A stretch of DNA of 64,000 nt from Myxococcota bacterium (GTDB taxonomy: Bacteria > Myxococcota > JAJVIH01), in contig JAJVIH010000031.1 of assembly GCA_022072125.1 (NCBI GenBank), forward strand, positions 1 to 64,000, written 5' to 3'. The notes under the pieces are model-generated. The model was given only the letters and a program-made list of their open reading frames with translations, was not told the DNA's origin and searched no databases. The position numbers and the translations under genes were made by a program. Below are positions 51,431 through 59,622 of the stretch, one piece after another; the stretch's first letter is position 1, and each line of letters opens with the position of its first letter.

Positions 51431-52881
51431 TGCACCTGCCGGGAAATGGCCACGCCGCCGCCGCGGCCCAGTGACGAAGGGTTGTGTTCCGCGGCGGGAA
51501 GGCGGATCCAGAACACCGATCCTTTCGGATGGTTGGGCTCCATGCCCACGTCGCCGCCCATGGCCTCCGCGAGATGCTTGACGATGGCTAGCCCCAGGCC
51601 GGTTCCGCCCATCTCGCGGCTGCGGCCCGGATCCACCCGGTAGAAGCGCTCGAACAGGCGCTCCCTGTGTCGCGGCTCGACGCCCGGGCCGTCATCCCGC
51701 ACTTCAATGCGCACGCCGCCGCCCTCTGGCGCGGCGGCGATCTCCACCAGCCCGCCCGCCGGGGTGTATTTGATGGCGTTGTCCACCAGGTTGAAGACCA
51801 CCTGGTCAAGCGCCCGGGCGTCGGCCTGCGCCGCCAGGTCCGGTGCGATATGGCTTTCCACGCGGATGTTCTTCTCCGCCGATTTGCCCTCGACCATGCC
51901 GGTGACGTGGCTGGCCACCTGGCGGATATTGATGGGCTGCAGGTCCAGCGTCATCTGTCCCGACTCCATGCGCGAGATGTCGAGCAGGTCGGAGATCAGG
52001 CGGGAAAGCCTTTCGGCGTTGCGCAGCATGGCCTCGACGAAGTTGCGTGCCGCGGGCGGGTCGTTGAGCGCGCCGTCCAGCAGGTTTTCGGCGTTGGCCT
52101 GCATGATGCTGACGGGAGTCCGCAGTTCGTGGGAGACGTTGGCGACAAAATCCTTGCGCAGGTTTTCCAGCCGCCGCAGATCGGTGACATCGCGCAGCAC
52201 GATCACCGCGCCGCCTGAACGCAGCGGGTTGACCTGTCCCAGCAGGCGGCGGGTGGTGCGCCCCTGCAATTCAAATTCGTCCTGAACCACTTCGCCCCGG
52301 CTGCCCGCCTGCGCCAGTTCATTGAGCGCGGGAGATCGGGCGACATCCTCGACAAACTGGCGATCGGCGCGGGCGATGCCCAGCATGGTCTGGGCGGCCC
52401 GGTTGGCCATGGTGATGCGGCGCTGCGAATCCACCGCCAGCACGCCCTCCTCCAGGGATTCGAGCACGGCCTCCAGCCGGTTGCGCTCATCGGCGAGGGC
52501 GCCGACCGCCTCTTCGAGGTCGCTGGCCAGCCGGTTGAACGAGCCCGCGAGGCCCCGCAGCTCATCGGTCGAGTCAATCAGCAACTGGTTGGGACGTTCG
52601 CCCCGGATGATGGTCTGGGCGTATTCGACCACCTTCCGCAGGTTGCGGGAGAGCAGCCAGGAAGCCACGGCGCTGACAATGATGGCGGTGGCGAGCACCA
52701 CGCCGCCGAAGGCCGCCAGGATCAGGTCGAGTTCCAGCAATTCGGCGGGGCTGTGCGGGCGGCCGCCGTTGAAATGCCAGTCATGCAGGCGCATGCGGAG
52801 AAAAAAGCCGCTGACCAGCATCACGCCGCTGGTCAGGGCGAGGGACATGAAGAAGAGCTTGCCGCGCGCGCCCAGCTTCAA
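51427..52881 (-). CDS. phoR: phosphate regulon sensor histidine kinase
   Basis: HAMP/PAS-like region, DFVANVSHELRTPVSIMQANAENLLDGAL, VFNLVDNAIKYTPAGG, VRDDGPGVEPRHRERLFERFYRVD, GGTGLGLAIVKHL. Proposed TTG start overlaps phoB stop. Confidence 0.93.
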   Translation of the reverse strand: MKLGARGKLFFMSLALTSGVMLVSGFFLRMRLHDWHFNGGRPHSPAELLELDLILAAFGGVVLATAIIVSAVASWLLSRNLRKVVEYAQTIIRGERPNQLLIDSTDELRGLAGSFNRLASDLEEAVGALADERNRLEAVLESLEEGVLAVDSQRRITMANRAAQTMLGIARADRQFVEDVARSPALNELAQAGSRGEVVQDEFELQGRTTRRLLGQVNPLRSGGAVIVLRDVTDLRRLENLRKDFVANVSHELRTPVSIMQANAENLLDGALNDPPAARNFVEAMLRNAERLSRLISDLLDISRMESGQMTLDLQPINIRQVASHVTGMVEGKSAEKNIRVESHIAPDLAAQADARALDQVVFNLVDNAIKYTPAGGLVEIAAAPEGGGVRIEVRDDGPGVEPRHRERLFERFYRVDPGRSREMGGTGLGLAIVKHLAEAMGGDVGMEPNHPKGSVFWIRLPAAEHNPSSLGRGGGVAISRQVH

Positions 52882-53582
52882 GCGCTTCCCTCGTCCGGAC
52901 GATCGCGAAACCGGTAACCCACTCCGCGGATGGTCTCGATGTAATCTTCCGCCGCGCCCAGCTTTTCCCGCAGGCGTTTGACGTGGGTGTCCACGGTGCG
53001 GGTGGTGACATCCGCGTGGATGCTCCACACGTCGTTGAGCAGGGTGTCGCGGGTCTGCACCCTTCCCTTGCGGGAGAGGAAGGTGGTAAGCAGGCGGAAT
53101 TCCAGCGCGGTCAACTGGGTTTCGGTATTGTCCACCCAGACCCGGTGGGCGGCGGTGTCCACCTTCAGGCGGCCAAACTCGATTCTCTCCGGCATCGGTT
53201 CTTCCACCGAGCGGCGGCGCAGGATGGCCCTGATGCGCAAGAGCAGTTCACGGGTGCTGAAGGGCTTGACCACGTAGTCGTCCGCCCCGACCTCGAACCC
53301 CACCACGCGGTCAATCTCTTCCGCCTTGGCGGTCAGGATGATCACCGGGGTCTGCCGGGTGCGTTCGGTCTGGCGGAACTGGCGGCAAACCTCGATGCCG
53401 GAGATATCCGGCAACATCAGGTCAAGCAGGATCAAATCCGGCGGCGGCTCCTGAAACCCCAGATCAAGACCCTGTTTCCCGGTGCCGGCGCAACGGGTGG
53501 CGTATCCTTCCCGCCGCAACCCGTAGTCCAGGGTATTGAGGAGATCCTTCTCGTCTTCAATAATCAGGATGGTGGAGCTCAT
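52878..53582 (-). CDS. phoB: phosphate regulon response regulator
   Basis: STILIIEDEKDLLNTLDYGLRREGYATRCAG…DLILLDLMLPDISGIEVCRQFR…ILTAKAEEIDRVVGFEVGADDYVVKPFSTREL plus winged-helix C terminus. Confidence 0.97.
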   Translation of the reverse strand: MSSTILIIEDEKDLLNTLDYGLRREGYATRCAGTGKQGLDLGFQEPPPDLILLDLMLPDISGIEVCRQFRQTERTRQTPVIILTAKAEEIDRVVGFEVGADDYVVKPFSTRELLLRIRAILRRRSVEEPMPERIEFGRLKVDTAAHRVWVDNTETQLTALEFRLLTTFLSRKGRVQTRDTLLNDVWSIHADVTTRTVDTHVKRLREKLGAAEDYIETIRGVGYRFRDRPDEGSA

Positions 53583-53604
53583 GGGGGCAATCTCGCCCCG
53601 CTTT

Positions 53605-53622
53605 GTGACAATTGTGTGACAT
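53605..53622 (-). promoter_or_regulatory. Pho box upstream of phoB
   Basis: Minus strand ATGTCAC-ACAA-TTGTCAC: two 7-bp repeats with 4-nt A-rich spacer, as in the CTGTCAT-N4-CTGTCAT Pho box; 22 nt before the ATG. Confidence 0.75.
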
Positions 53623-53651
53623 GAGGGTAATGTTTCAGAAAAGGCCCGGTA

Positions 53652-55307
53652 TTACAAGCGGATATCCGTCCAGCGGACCAGATCCCCCAGGCACGGACGG
53701 CCATCGTGGCGCCACATCATGGTGGGGGTGGCCATGCGCCCCGGCCGGACAATCCGCGAAACCCCGAGCGCGGCCAGGCGCCCGGCCAGGCGGGGAGCAT
53801 CTTCCGGACTGGCCAGCAGGGCGGCGTTCTGCAGCCAGCGCTGGATGGGAATCAGCAAGTCCAAGGCCTGATCCAGCCTGCCAATATCATGCAAATGGAT
53901 GAATCTGCCGGGAAGGGAGGAGGCTTTCCATTCCCCGCTGGTGCGCAGCATCACCCACCCCTGGCTGGCGCCGGAGATGAAATCCTGTCCGCCAAATTCC
54001 CATTCATCCAGCGCCACCCGCCGCCGGGCCCGTTGTTCCACCCCGAGCAGCGGACCGGGCATCAGGCTGGAGATGGTATTCATGGCGGCGGCGATGGCGG
54101 CGGCCAGGCGATCCGTTTGTGGTTTTCCGCCGCTGACAAAGACCACCCGGGGCGACAGGCAGGCCGCGCCATCGAAGGTGCAGTGATCCATGGCGATGTC
54201 GAAGCCCAGGGCCTGGAGATCGTCCGCCTGCGCGGCGTCAATCAGGGTGACGCCCAGGCGGTGTCCATGAAAGGTGGCCGGTTGGCCCGGGCGGATCAGC
54301 CGGTGGAAATGGGCGATGGTCTGTTCCCCGCCATAGACGACCAGGTGGCCGGACTGTGAAACCAGCAATTGGGTCAGCGCCGCGTCATCCGATGGCCACC
54401 AGGCGCAGGCGATGGCTTCCGCCAGGGCGGGCTCCAGCCGCGCCAGGGTTTGCAGGTAGAGCGGCGTGAACACCGGCTCGTCCGACGAGCAACGGCCCAG
54501 GACAGGGGAGCCGGTGATCAGGCCGCGCATATAGGTCAGGTGTGGCAGCGCGGGGATATTCGACGAGAACACCGCTCCCAGCAGCGCCGGCCCGTGGCGC
54601 AGCGCCCGGCCCTCTCCCCGCATGAGCAGGTTTTCGAGGGAGGGAAATTCCATGGCGAGCGCGCGTTTCATGTCCGCGGCCAGCGAGGATCGCATTTCCA
54701 GTTCCATGCTCCACAGGACCGACTCGCGGGAGAACCCGCCCAACCGGTGGATGGCTTCCACCGCCAGGTCGCGGTCGCCGGAGTCGCGCAGCCACTCGCG
54801 CGAGGCCGCGTCGAGAACCTGCAACAGCCGCCCAAGGTCGAATTTCTCCAGCGCGGCGCGGCCATTGCCGCGCAACCGGCGGATGGTTTGCTCCAGCCGG
54901 TCCGCCGTCAATTGCGCCTGGATCAATTCCACCGGTCCGCCGGGTCCGGCGGCGGTGCGGACCACGGCGGGCGCGTCCGGAAATCCGGCGCCAAAGGATG
55001 TGGCGCAGCGCGGGATCAGACCGCGATACCGGGATTCAATCCGCTGGGCGTTGGCGTGAATCCGGCGCAGCCGTTCCAGCAGAAAAGCGCGGCCATGTTC
55101 GCGGCTCCAGCCATCGGCCAGGGCGTCGGCGGCGGGACGCCACGGACCGGTGGTCCATGGATGCCCCGCCACGGCGCGGCAGGCCATGCTTTCGGCCCAC
55201 TCCGACAGGGCGGGAAAACCCTCCGCCCAGCCCAGCGCCCGTTGCAGCGGCCCCGCCGCCCGTTCCCCGATGGTCCGTATCAGCTTCATTAGATTGAATG
55301 CCTGCAC
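53652..55307 (-). CDS. LuxC-like acyl-CoA/acyl-enzyme reductase
   Basis: ALDH-type LuxC layout; DIAMDHCTFDGAACLSPRVVFVSGG with candidate catalytic Cys; FSSNIPALPHLTYMRGLITGSPVLGRCSSDEPVFTPLY. Confidence 0.85.
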   Translation of the reverse strand: MQAFNLMKLIRTIGERAAGPLQRALGWAEGFPALSEWAESMACRAVAGHPWTTGPWRPAADALADGWSREHGRAFLLERLRRIHANAQRIESRYRGLIPRCATSFGAGFPDAPAVVRTAAGPGGPVELIQAQLTADRLEQTIRRLRGNGRAALEKFDLGRLLQVLDAASREWLRDSGDRDLAVEAIHRLGGFSRESVLWSMELEMRSSLAADMKRALAMEFPSLENLLMRGEGRALRHGPALLGAVFSSNIPALPHLTYMRGLITGSPVLGRCSSDEPVFTPLYLQTLARLEPALAEAIACAWWPSDDAALTQLLVSQSGHLVVYGGEQTIAHFHRLIRPGQPATFHGHRLGVTLIDAAQADDLQALGFDIAMDHCTFDGAACLSPRVVFVSGGKPQTDRLAAAIAAAMNTISSLMPGPLLGVEQRARRRVALDEWEFGGQDFISGASQGWVMLRTSGEWKASSLPGRFIHLHDIGRLDQALDLLIPIQRWLQNAALLASPEDAPRLAGRLAALGVSRIVRPGRMATPTMMWRHDGRPCLGDLVRWTDIRL

Positions 55308-55401
55308 CCTTCATCCGGAGAGCATCAAATCATGACCCGCCCGGGGAGGGATCCGGCGCCTCCCGGCGGCCCGGTCCGGTGTTGGAGGAGGGATGTTTCC
55401 C

Positions 55402-56535
55402 TCAGTCCTTTGCCGGCGCCAGCTCCTCCAGCGTGACGGAACAGCCGCGGGACTCCGCCCCGGCGGCGCGTCCCAGAATGCGGAAGCCGCCGAACTCCCG
55501 CACGCCGATGTCATCGGTCACCAATGAGATGGGATGGGCCCAGTTGGTCAAATCCACATGAACCATCAACCCGCGCTCGCCGAGCGGCAACTCCCGCAGG
55601 GTGTCGTCCGGGTCCACGATGCGGGTGCGTGTCCAGCGCGGGTTTTGTTTCAGGCGCAACGGCGTTTTCCCCTGCTGAATGGCGGACAGGGTGTCGTCAT
55701 AAAACTGCGAGGACAATTCGGTCATGCCCAGCAGGTTGACCATGGCGTCTTCCGTCAGACCGAAGATATTGCCAATCAGCGCGCGGAACTCTTCCAGCGG
55801 CAATTCACGGCTGCGGCCCTTGTAGCCTCCCGCGTCCATCAACAGGGAGTGTTCCGGCAATGGCGGAATCTTCAACCCTTTGGCGGCGAAGCCGTCGGCG
55901 AGATTCACGTAGCCGAAACTCGAGCCCACCAGCGCCACCGGCTGGTTCAGGGCGCGCGCTTCCTCCACATGGCGGATCAGGGCGGAAACATCCGGCCCCT
56001 GCGGCCCCACCAGGAAAGCCGATTCCGGCGTTCCGAACAGATCCATGAGTTTGTGCAGGCCGTACGCCATGATCATGTGCGGCGCGGTCTCCCTCGACGG
56101 CGCCAGCGCCAGAATGCGCCGGCGGCGATCATCGGGGAACAGCCAGCGCCGGGCGTTGAGTTCGATGGACAAATCCATCATCTCCAGCGATGTACGGTCG
56201 TAATGCACTTCCCCGGCTTTGCTGGCGGTGGAGCCGCTGGTTTTGAAGGTGATGGCCGCGCGTTCGTGGCCATGACAGAACAGGCTGGCCTGCTTGAACG
56301 CGGTCACCGGCAGCGGCGGAATGGCGGTCCAGTCGCTGATGTTGTCGCGGTGCGCGCCGCGGTGGGCGCAGAAGGCCGCGTAGGCTGGAATCGCCTCCAG
56401 GTGCCAGCGGTACAGGCGCAGCGCAAGGTCGTTGAACCAGCCGGCGTCCACTTCCTCGTCGCCGCAGGTCATGAAGTCGCGCAGGTCGCGTTCCAGGCGC
56501 ATCAGCGCCCGCGCATCGGTGAGAAGATCAGCCAT
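55402..56535 (-). CDS. LuxE-like acyl-protein synthetase / adenylating enzyme
   Basis: IPPLPVTAFKQASLFCHGHERAAITFKTSGSTASKAGEVHYDRTSLEMMDLS; LNQPVALVGSSFGYVNLADGF; LLMDAGGYKGRSRELPLEEFRALIGNIFGL; NLLGMTELSSQFYD. Confidence 0.9.
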   Translation of the reverse strand: MADLLTDARALMRLERDLRDFMTCGDEEVDAGWFNDLALRLYRWHLEAIPAYAAFCAHRGAHRDNISDWTAIPPLPVTAFKQASLFCHGHERAAITFKTSGSTASKAGEVHYDRTSLEMMDLSIELNARRWLFPDDRRRRILALAPSRETAPHMIMAYGLHKLMDLFGTPESAFLVGPQGPDVSALIRHVEEARALNQPVALVGSSFGYVNLADGFAAKGLKIPPLPEHSLLMDAGGYKGRSRELPLEEFRALIGNIFGLTEDAMVNLLGMTELSSQFYDDTLSAIQQGKTPLRLKQNPRWTRTRIVDPDDTLRELPLGERGLMVHVDLTNWAHPISLVTDDIGVREFGGFRILGRAAGAESRGCSVTLEELAPAKD

Positions 56536-57817
56536 GGTTCCTTTCTCCGGCGCCGGATTCCTCCGCCGGGATGGGCAGGCGCGCGCAAATCAGCCGGAGT
56601 TCGATCCAGCGTTCCAGCGCCTCGCGGAGTTCATCCGGATTCCGCCCGGCATTGGCGGACGGGTTCGGCAGCGCGGCGAGCGGCGTTCCATCCGGACGCG
56701 CCCGCAGCAGGTTGGCCAGGTCTCCTTCCCACTGGCGCGAGCGGCGGCCCGATTGCGCTTCATCCCACGCTTCCGCCTTCAGGTTGAGCGGGGTGATGAC
56801 CACGCCGGGGTGATTCAGCGGAACGGCGGGACTCACATCGCCTTTTGTCACCGCGTAGGCGAACAGCGGCGGCGGCGCTCCAAACTGCATTTCATAAGCG
56901 TGCGCATGGGCGGACAGCCCGGCGCAGACGCCATCCCCGAATGCGCGGGTGACGGCGTAATAAGGTCCCGTGATGTCTCCGGCGGCGAAGAGACCTGGCA
57001 GGTTGCAGCGGTTCAGGCGGTCCGCGGCCACGTGGCCCGAATCCGTCCGCAGCAAGTCATCCGGCAGCCGGACGGAGATCTCCGGGCGGCGTTCAAAGGA
57101 GAAGTAGTCAATCAGCGCGCCGCCGGCCTCGATGATCCGCCGCTCCCACTCATTCCCGATGACGAAGCGGTACGGCGGATGGACGCCGTCAATCCGTTCG
57201 ATGACGCCGGGAATGGTCTCGACGCCTCCGGGCCGCCAGCCATCCAGCGTGACGAAGCGCCAGGGCGTGTCCTGCTCGCTGGACAGGCGGTGAAGCAATG
57301 GCAGAAACATGGCGGTTTCGCGGGCGCCCGCCACCAGCAGATCTTTTCCCTCGCACATGACGAAGGCGCGGCGGATGAGGTCTTCCAGATGCTCCGCTCC
57401 CTTGAAAAACACCGTCACGGCGCGGCCAAAATGCCGGCGTTCATTGCACAGGCGGCGCAGCCCCATGGCCAGCACCACCGATCGCGCCAGATGCCGCGCG
57501 CCGCCTCCGGTGATGACAGACCAGCAATTTCCGGCCGGGGCCACCTCCGCCGCCGCTTCCGCAATCACGGGGATATCCAGCACCTGCATATCCTTCAGCA
57601 GTCTGCCGGGAACCACGTCTTCCTTTTCCCGCCAGGATGGTCCGGTCAACATCATCGGTTTCCAGCCCGCGATGCCGCCCAGTTCCCCCGGCTCGAACAC
57701 GCAGGTCTTCAGTCCCATGGCGCCGTGGCCCTTGACCCAGCGCGCGCGCACGGCGGCCGCGAGACCCGCGGGGCCGCCGCCCACCACCGCCACATCCCAT
57801 TCGCCGGCGATCTTCAT
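56528..57817 (-). CDS. thioredoxin-reductase-like FAD/NAD(P) oxidoreductase without CxxC, with C-terminal extension
   Basis: WDVAVVGGGPAGLAAAVRA FAD motif; NLPGLFAAGDITGPYYAVTRAFGDGVCAGLSA C-terminal flavin motif; CATCDG segment not present. Confidence 0.85.
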   Translation of the reverse strand: MKIAGEWDVAVVGGGPAGLAAAVRARWVKGHGAMGLKTCVFEPGELGGIAGWKPMMLTGPSWREKEDVVPGRLLKDMQVLDIPVIAEAAAEVAPAGNCWSVITGGGARHLARSVVLAMGLRRLCNERRHFGRAVTVFFKGAEHLEDLIRRAFVMCEGKDLLVAGARETAMFLPLLHRLSSEQDTPWRFVTLDGWRPGGVETIPGVIERIDGVHPPYRFVIGNEWERRIIEAGGALIDYFSFERRPEISVRLPDDLLRTDSGHVAADRLNRCNLPGLFAAGDITGPYYAVTRAFGDGVCAGLSAHAHAYEMQFGAPPPLFAYAVTKGDVSPAVPLNHPGVVITPLNLKAEAWDEAQSGRRSRQWEGDLANLLRARPDGTPLAALPNPSANAGRNPDELREALERWIELRLICARLPIPAEESGAGERNHG

Positions 57818-58311
57818 GGCGCCAGCCCGGTTTTGCGCGCGTATGCTTCCAGGCCTCCGGCTTCCAGAATGTGCTGGAAATGGCTGTTCATGGGCTTGAG
57901 CGCAGCGGCGCCCGCACCGGAGGCGGAAACAATGCGGCTGGCGCCGGGTTCGATGCGCACCGCGCCGCCGGTGGCGGCCGCGAAGGGCTCCGCCAGGTGG
58001 AACAGCGGCAGCCCACAGTTGATGGCGTTGCGGGTGAAGATGACGCCCGCGCTCACGCAGACGATGGCGCGCACGTCGTTCTGGATGAGCGAATAGATGG
58101 TGGTCTCACGGCTGGAGCCCGCGCCGAAATCCCGCCCCGCGATGATGATGCGCGGCCCGGCGAGCGCGCGGGCGTTGTCCTTTTCCGCCATGCCGCCCAT
58201 GAATCCGGCGGCCACCTTGCCGGCGTCGAGGCTGTAGAACCAGGATGGATGAAGGATATCCGTATTGACGTGATCGCCCATGACGATCGCCAGCCCGGAG
58301 ATGGGATTCAT
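57814..58311 (-). CDS. aconitase-superfamily small subunit (LeuD/homoaconitase small subunit-like)
   Basis: LAIVMGDHVNTDILHPSWF, IIIAGRDFGAGSSRETTIYSLIQNDVRAIVCVSAGVIFTRNAINCGLPL. Confidence 0.92.
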   Translation of the reverse strand: MNPISGLAIVMGDHVNTDILHPSWFYSLDAGKVAAGFMGGMAEKDNARALAGPRIIIAGRDFGAGSSRETTIYSLIQNDVRAIVCVSAGVIFTRNAINCGLPLFHLAEPFAAATGGAVRIEPGASRIVSASGAGAAALKPMNSHFQHILEAGGLEAYARKTGLAP

Positions 58312-59582
58312 GGGAATACCTCACGCGGATCGGCGATGACGCCGGTCACCGCGGCGGCGGCGGCGGTCGCCGCACCGGCGAGAAAGAGCCGCGACTTTCC
58401 ACTGCCCATGCGGCCCGGATAATTGCGGTTGGTGGTGGTGACCGCCGTTTCGCCATCGCCTAGCAGGCCCTTGTCAATGCCGCCGCAGGCGCCGCAACTG
58501 GGGTTGAGAACAACGCAGCCCGCCGCCGTGAGCGTGGTCACCAGCCCTTCCTCCAGAGCCTGGATGTACACGGACCGCGAGGATGGCGTGACCAGCACGC
58601 GCGTTCGCGGATGCACGCTTTTTCCGCCCAGCAGCCGGGCCGCCAGGCGAAGATCATCCATCCGTCCGGAGGCGCAACTGCCGATATAGACCTGGTCCAC
58701 CCGTTGTCCGGCCAGATCGCGGGCCTCGCGGATGCAGGTCAGATCGGGAGGAACCGCCAAGTGCGGCGCCAGCGCGGAGAGATCCAGCGTCAACTCCGCG
58801 GCGTGGACGATATCACTGGCGTCCGGCGGCGATGGCGGCGGGGGCGGGGCGATCACGCCCTCCAGCGGCTTGCGCGCGCGCAGCCAGGCCTCCGTGATCC
58901 CGTCTGGGATCACCAGCGCGTTCATGGCGCCCAGTTCGACGCCCATGTTGCACAGGCCCAGGCGCGCATCCATGGGCAGGCCGCCGTCTTCGTCGCGGAA
59001 CTCGATGGACTGGCCGATAAAACCATCCGGACCATGGCGGCGCAGCAGTTCCAGCACCGCTTCCTTGCCGTCGGCCCAGTCAGGAAGGCGGCCGCGCAGC
59101 CGCACCAGCACGCAGGGCGGGGCGTTGAGAAACACCTTTCCGCTCGCCAGCGCGATCAGAAAATCCGTCGAGCCCATCCCCACCGCCACCGCGCCAAGAG
59201 CGCCCGCCATCACGGTATGGCTGTCGGCGCCCGCCACCAGCGAACCCGGGACGACGCCCGGATGCTCCGCCAGCAACTGGTGGCAAATGCCCTCGTTGAC
59301 GCGCGGCCGCACCCCGATCTCCTCGCAGTAGTCGAGAAAGAGCCGCAGGATATTGGCGCGTTCCGGCGTGGAAGGCGGGGCGAAGTGGTCCGCCACCAGA
59401 AACAGCCTCTCCGGCGTTTTGGGTTTCCAGCCGTTGCGGCGCATGGGACCAATGGCGAGCGCGGTGGTGGCGTCATGGCCCATCAACACATCCGGGGCGC
59501 AGAGGCTGTAATGGTCCGCATCCAGCGGGCCTTCCGCGCGGGTGGAGAGAATGGCGTGCGTCAGGCTGTGATGGCGGGCCAT
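58308..59582 (-). CDS. aconitase-superfamily large subunit (LeuC/homoaconitase large subunit-like)
   Basis: AGADSHTVMAGALGAVAVGMGSTDFLIALASGK, VYIGSCASGRMDDLRLAARLLGG, VLNPSCGACGGIDKGLLGDGETAVTTTNRNYPGRMGS 4Fe-4S ligands. Start trimmed. Confidence 0.95.
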   Translation of the reverse strand: MARHHSLTHAILSTRAEGPLDADHYSLCAPDVLMGHDATTALAIGPMRRNGWKPKTPERLFLVADHFAPPSTPERANILRLFLDYCEEIGVRPRVNEGICHQLLAEHPGVVPGSLVAGADSHTVMAGALGAVAVGMGSTDFLIALASGKVFLNAPPCVLVRLRGRLPDWADGKEAVLELLRRHGPDGFIGQSIEFRDEDGGLPMDARLGLCNMGVELGAMNALVIPDGITEAWLRARKPLEGVIAPPPPPSPPDASDIVHAAELTLDLSALAPHLAVPPDLTCIREARDLAGQRVDQVYIGSCASGRMDDLRLAARLLGGKSVHPRTRVLVTPSSRSVYIQALEEGLVTTLTAAGCVVLNPSCGACGGIDKGLLGDGETAVTTTNRNYPGRMGSGKSRLFLAGAATAAAAAVTGVIADPREVFP

Positions 59583-59622
59583 GCCTGTCCCTTTTTCCGC
59601 CTCTTCCATGGCAGCGGCAAGG

